Source: Xanthobacteraceae bacterium
GTDB taxonomy: Bacteria > Pseudomonadota > Alphaproteobacteria > Rhizobiales > Xanthobacteraceae
DNA: 7,897 nt
Direction of reading: 5' to 3'
Assembly (NCBI GenBank): GCA_030037185.1
Contig: JASHRR010000989.1
Span: forward strand, 1-7,897
Part shown: positions 6,180 through 7,897 of the stretch, piece after piece
Numbering within the stretch: the first letter of the stretch is position 1
Layout: each line of letters opens with the position of its first letter
Position numbers and translations under genes: made by a program
The notes under the pieces: model-generated
What the model was told of the DNA's origin: nothing
The model's database searches: none
The model's input: only the letters and a program-made list of their open reading frames with translations

Positions 6180-6332
6180 TCATGTACCACGCCGCAGGAT
6201 TGGCCGATCGTCAGCTAGTAGGCTTTCTCCCAGATCGAGAGATGCTGGCGACTCTCGCTCGTTCATGTCCGCGCACGACCCATCGTACCTCGCCACGACA
6301 CCTTCTCCGAAGTAGCCGTCCTTATCGTCCAT
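6180..6332 (-). pseudogene. N-terminal remnant of a second SAM-dependent methyltransferase
   Basis: The minus-strand ATG at 6332 opens with MDDKDGYFGEGVVARYDGSC and ADM. This matches the start of a class I methyltransferase group that I recall as DGYFG-x-x-VAARYD-x(4)-ADMF, continuing to an ELGIGTGR motif I. Here family resemblance stops after about 24 residues, and the frame closes with TGA at 6182-6180. No motif I is found in any frame downstream. It appears to be only the first codons left after a deletion, directly in front of the broken GNAT. No clear ribosome site precedes it. It is a different subgroup from the methyltransferase remnant at 2960-3352. Confidence 0.6.
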
Positions 6333-6527
6333 GGCCGATCGTACCGCAGAAGACCCGGTTTCTTGATCTTGTCGCCAACCCATCCTGCTTATCCGGGTCC
6401 GATTGGGGCTGGCGGGCCGCCGGGTCGCGGGGCCGATGCAACGGTCGTCCGTGACGCGTTGATCGCCTTCATGGTCGCGACCGCTCAGGCGCATGCTGAG
6501 GGCACCGGCGGTACAGGGCCTTAGCAA

Positions 6528-7055
6528 TCACCAAGGTAGACCGCAGAGATCGAGCACACCGCTACGCGGTGCGATTTTGAGATCAAACACGTACGGGTCC
6601 GTCACGTCGAAGCCAACGCGTCCCCTAGCTTCTACTACGAAGACATCGCCCTTGAATGGATACCAACCGAGCTTTTCGTAGATCGGCCCATGTCGTGGCT
6701 CGCAGAAGAGTAGCGCGAAATCGGCCCGATGCACGTTCTGCATCTCCCGCAACGCTCTTGAAATGGCCGCCCGCGCCACGCCTCGTTGTCGGCTGTCTTC
6801 TCTCGTTGCTACACCTCCTACGCCACCGATTTTGACGGCCTGCCCGTTCCAAATCCCATCGCGAATGACCATTGCCGTGTGGCCGACGATCTCCTGGGCG
6901 AGATTGAACACGAGCACGCGCCAATCAGGTTTCGCCCAGACTACATCCCTCCAGGGAAGTGTGGCGACAACCTCCGGCGGCCAGACAGCTGTCAGCAATG
7001 CGGCGGCCTGCTGCCATCCGGCTCGGGCCTCTTTGATCTCGATGTGACCGATCAT
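6528..7055 (-). CDS. GNAT N-acetyltransferase (distantly aminoglycoside 2'-acetyltransferase-like)
   Basis: An intact 175-aa GNAT. Residues 76-94 (IGGVGGVATREDSRQRGVA) form strand 4 and the acetyl-CoA loop R-Q-R-G-V-A. Residues 112-131 (DFALLFCEPRHGPIYEKLGW) give strand 5 and the conserved Tyr126 in the P-x-YEKLGW segment. The ending DPYVFDLK and DLCGLPW is characteristic of this subgroup. The overall pattern recalls AAC(2')-I enzymes, but that link is weak and resistance should not be assumed. The start is ATG 7055 because AGGGG lies six bases upstream; a GTG at 7070 in the same frame would swallow that site. It is the first complete gene on the minus strand after the decayed segment at the right end, with about 180 bases of upstream space for its own promoter. 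No lesion is seen. Confidence 0.92.
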   Translation of the reverse strand: MIGHIEIKEARAGWQQAAALLTAVWPPEVVATLPWRDVVWAKPDWRVLVFNLAQEIVGHTAMVIRDGIWNGQAVKIGGVGGVATREDSRQRGVARAAISRALREMQNVHRADFALLFCEPRHGPIYEKLGWYPFKGDVFVVEARGRVGFDVTDPYVFDLKIAPRSGVLDLCGLPW

Positions 7056-7061
7056 TCCGGA

Positions 7062-7066
7062 CCCCT
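7062..7066 (-). promoter_or_regulatory. Ribosome binding site deciding the GNAT start
   Basis: Minus-strand AGGGG, six bases before ATG 7055-7053. It favours this ATG over the in-frame GTG at 7070-7068. Confidence 0.6.
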
Positions 7067-7234
7067 GCACTGACTATCGTCGGCACAATACGATCGCCTA
7101 GCGTCGCTGTCTCGACGATACGATGCTTAAGATCGAACTATGGGAGTTGGGGTCATCCTCCGCCATTGCGCCAGAGCCATGCCGCCGATCCCCTTGCGCA
7201 GCAGATCGGATGATGTAACTTTCCTCTCTCGCCG

Positions 7235-7381
7235 TCAGCAAATTGGGCGCAAAGGGCGCGAAGTGATCTCGAAGTTGCGCATGATTTTATCCACAGATGG
7301 CTCGCGCTCGCGGAGGAACGCCGAGCGCGTCTCGGCGATCAGGTCCCCGTGGCTGCAGTGCAGGTCGCGGCACTCAGCCAT
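7235..7381 (-). CDS. Short Cys-rich ORF, possible small zinc-ribbon-like protein, uncertain
   Basis: 48 codons from ATG 7381: MAECRDLHCSHGDLIAETRS, then AFLREREPSVDKIMRNFEIT and SRPLRPIC. I do not recognise the family. The first 26 codons after ATG end almost all in G or C, which suggests real coding selection. The same frame extends upstream to a TGA at about 7423 and there reads IPCSKCQSTSYR, giving a CxxC pair before the ATG. A minus-strand ATGATGATC just beyond would join this frame if one base were lost, giving a plausible start of the form M-I-I-P-C-S-K-C. I infer a small metal-binding-type protein with a slip at its start, but the evidence is only composition and cysteine spacing. No good Shine-Dalgarno precedes ATG 7381. 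Confidence 0.3.
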   Translation of the reverse strand: MAECRDLHCSHGDLIAETRSAFLREREPSVDKIMRNFEITSRPLRPIC

Positions 7382-7429
7382 CCTGTAGGAGGTAGATTGA
7401 CACTTTGAGCACGGAATCGATCATCATCT

Positions 7430-7897
7430 CGTTAATTCCGCCCAGCGTCGACAACAGCAACGCCCCGCGGAGCGTGCGGAGGCGTTGAATCTGCGACCAG
7501 AACAATCAACTCGGCGCGGTCGTTGATGAGAACCACGCTCGCTTTCTGACCGCCCAATGCTTGGGCGACTTTCAGAGTAGCCCCTGCCACTCTCCGGCCC
7601 TATCTGGCGATAGGGCGGCAAGTCGCTGCGGCCGATCACAAACTGCGGATCGCGGTAAATGTGCGTTCGACGATTCCTGCCCGTTCGGCCTTGATGGCGG
7701 CAAGTCAAACCTCAGCACGTTGCCAGGGCCATAGAGGTTGCGGCTGTCGAGGATCAACGGGCCGTCGCACTCATAGATGCGTGCACGCGCATTGGTCGGC
7801 GTGATCAACCGCCGCACCAGCGGTGCCATCCGCTGCGGGCTGACGGGAAGTCGATGTTGATCGCGTCGGACTCCGTCCCTTGGCTGGCAATAGCCAT
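7430..7897 (-). pseudogene. chvG: chvG-like sensor histidine kinase, degraded 5' fragment of the sensor domain
   Basis: Minus-strand pieces in successive frames follow the periplasmic stimulus-sensing domain of ChvG-type kinases: TESDAINIDFP (7897 to about 7844), MAPLVRRLITPTNARARIYE and LILDSRNLYGPGNVLRFDLP (about 7830-7695), ERTFTAIRSL (about 7665), GRSDLPPYRQIGPESGRGYS (about 7645-7575), VAQALGGQKASVVLINDRAE followed by LIVLVA (about 7570-7490), and IQRLRTLRGALLLSTLGG (to about 7430). ChvG with ChvI is the membrane-bound two-component system of Rhizobiales for acid and envelope stress. At least four frame switches are seen (near 7843, between about 7698 and 7655, 7571 and 7490). The second transmembrane helix, HAMP, HisKA and HATPase domains are absent, and the next 360 bases do not encode them in any frame. 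The coding start lies beyond the window edge. Confidence 0.8.

Noticed and set aside
6528..7055. Calling this GNAT an aminoglycoside 2'-N-acetyltransferase resistance gene
   Set aside because: Only general GNAT motifs and a loose resemblance support it. The characteristic AAC(2') substrate residues cannot be verified from the sequence.

Overview
The window is GC-rich DNA that starts exactly at a BamHI site (GGATCC, bases 1-6), which suggests a cloned fragment. The gene content points to an alphaproteobacterium, probably Hyphomicrobiales (rhizobial type). The main clues are a ChvG-type sensor kinase remnant, a protein joining a helical 'glyoxalase-superfamily' domain to a ClpX-type zinc finger (an architecture I associate with Bradyrhizobium and relatives), and a small two-helix membrane protein of a kind common in that class. 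This assignment is an inference from recalled families, not from a search.

Layout. Left part (1-2243, + strand): a DJ-1/PfpI (type 1 glutamine amidotransferase-like) gene whose frame is lost and regained over about 80 bases, then an intact class A FAD-dependent aromatic-ring-type monooxygenase (398 aa). Middle part (2244-4848): a roughly 700-base stretch without a recognisable gene but with several inverted repeats, then a truncated SAM methyltransferase remnant (- strand), a small membrane protein (+ strand), and the ClpX-zinc-finger/glyoxalase-superfamily gene (- strand) broken at three places. Right part (4849-7897, all - strand): an intact RimJ/RimL-type GNAT acetyltransferase, a broken GNAT that has lost its acetyl-CoA loop, the first codons of a second methyltransferase, an intact 175-aa GNAT, a short Cys-rich ORF, and the degraded 5' part of a chvG-like sensor kinase running in from beyond the right edge.

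Main message. Three genes look functional (monooxygenase, two GNATs). They are interleaved with at least five broken or truncated genes. The breaks are clustered rather than spread evenly, and two truncations (chvG-like, first methyltransferase) cannot be sequencing slips because the missing domains are not encoded nearby in any frame. Some single-base slips, above all the compensating pair in the DJ-1 gene, could still be read errors. The best picture is a decaying accessory segment carrying small-molecule modification enzymes (monooxygenase, acetyltransferases, methyltransferases), with no clear operon or pathway linking them. I found no RNA genes, CRISPR arrays or intact mobile elements, and no convincing new multi-gene system. 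The least explored item is the zinc-finger/glyoxalase-superfamily fusion.
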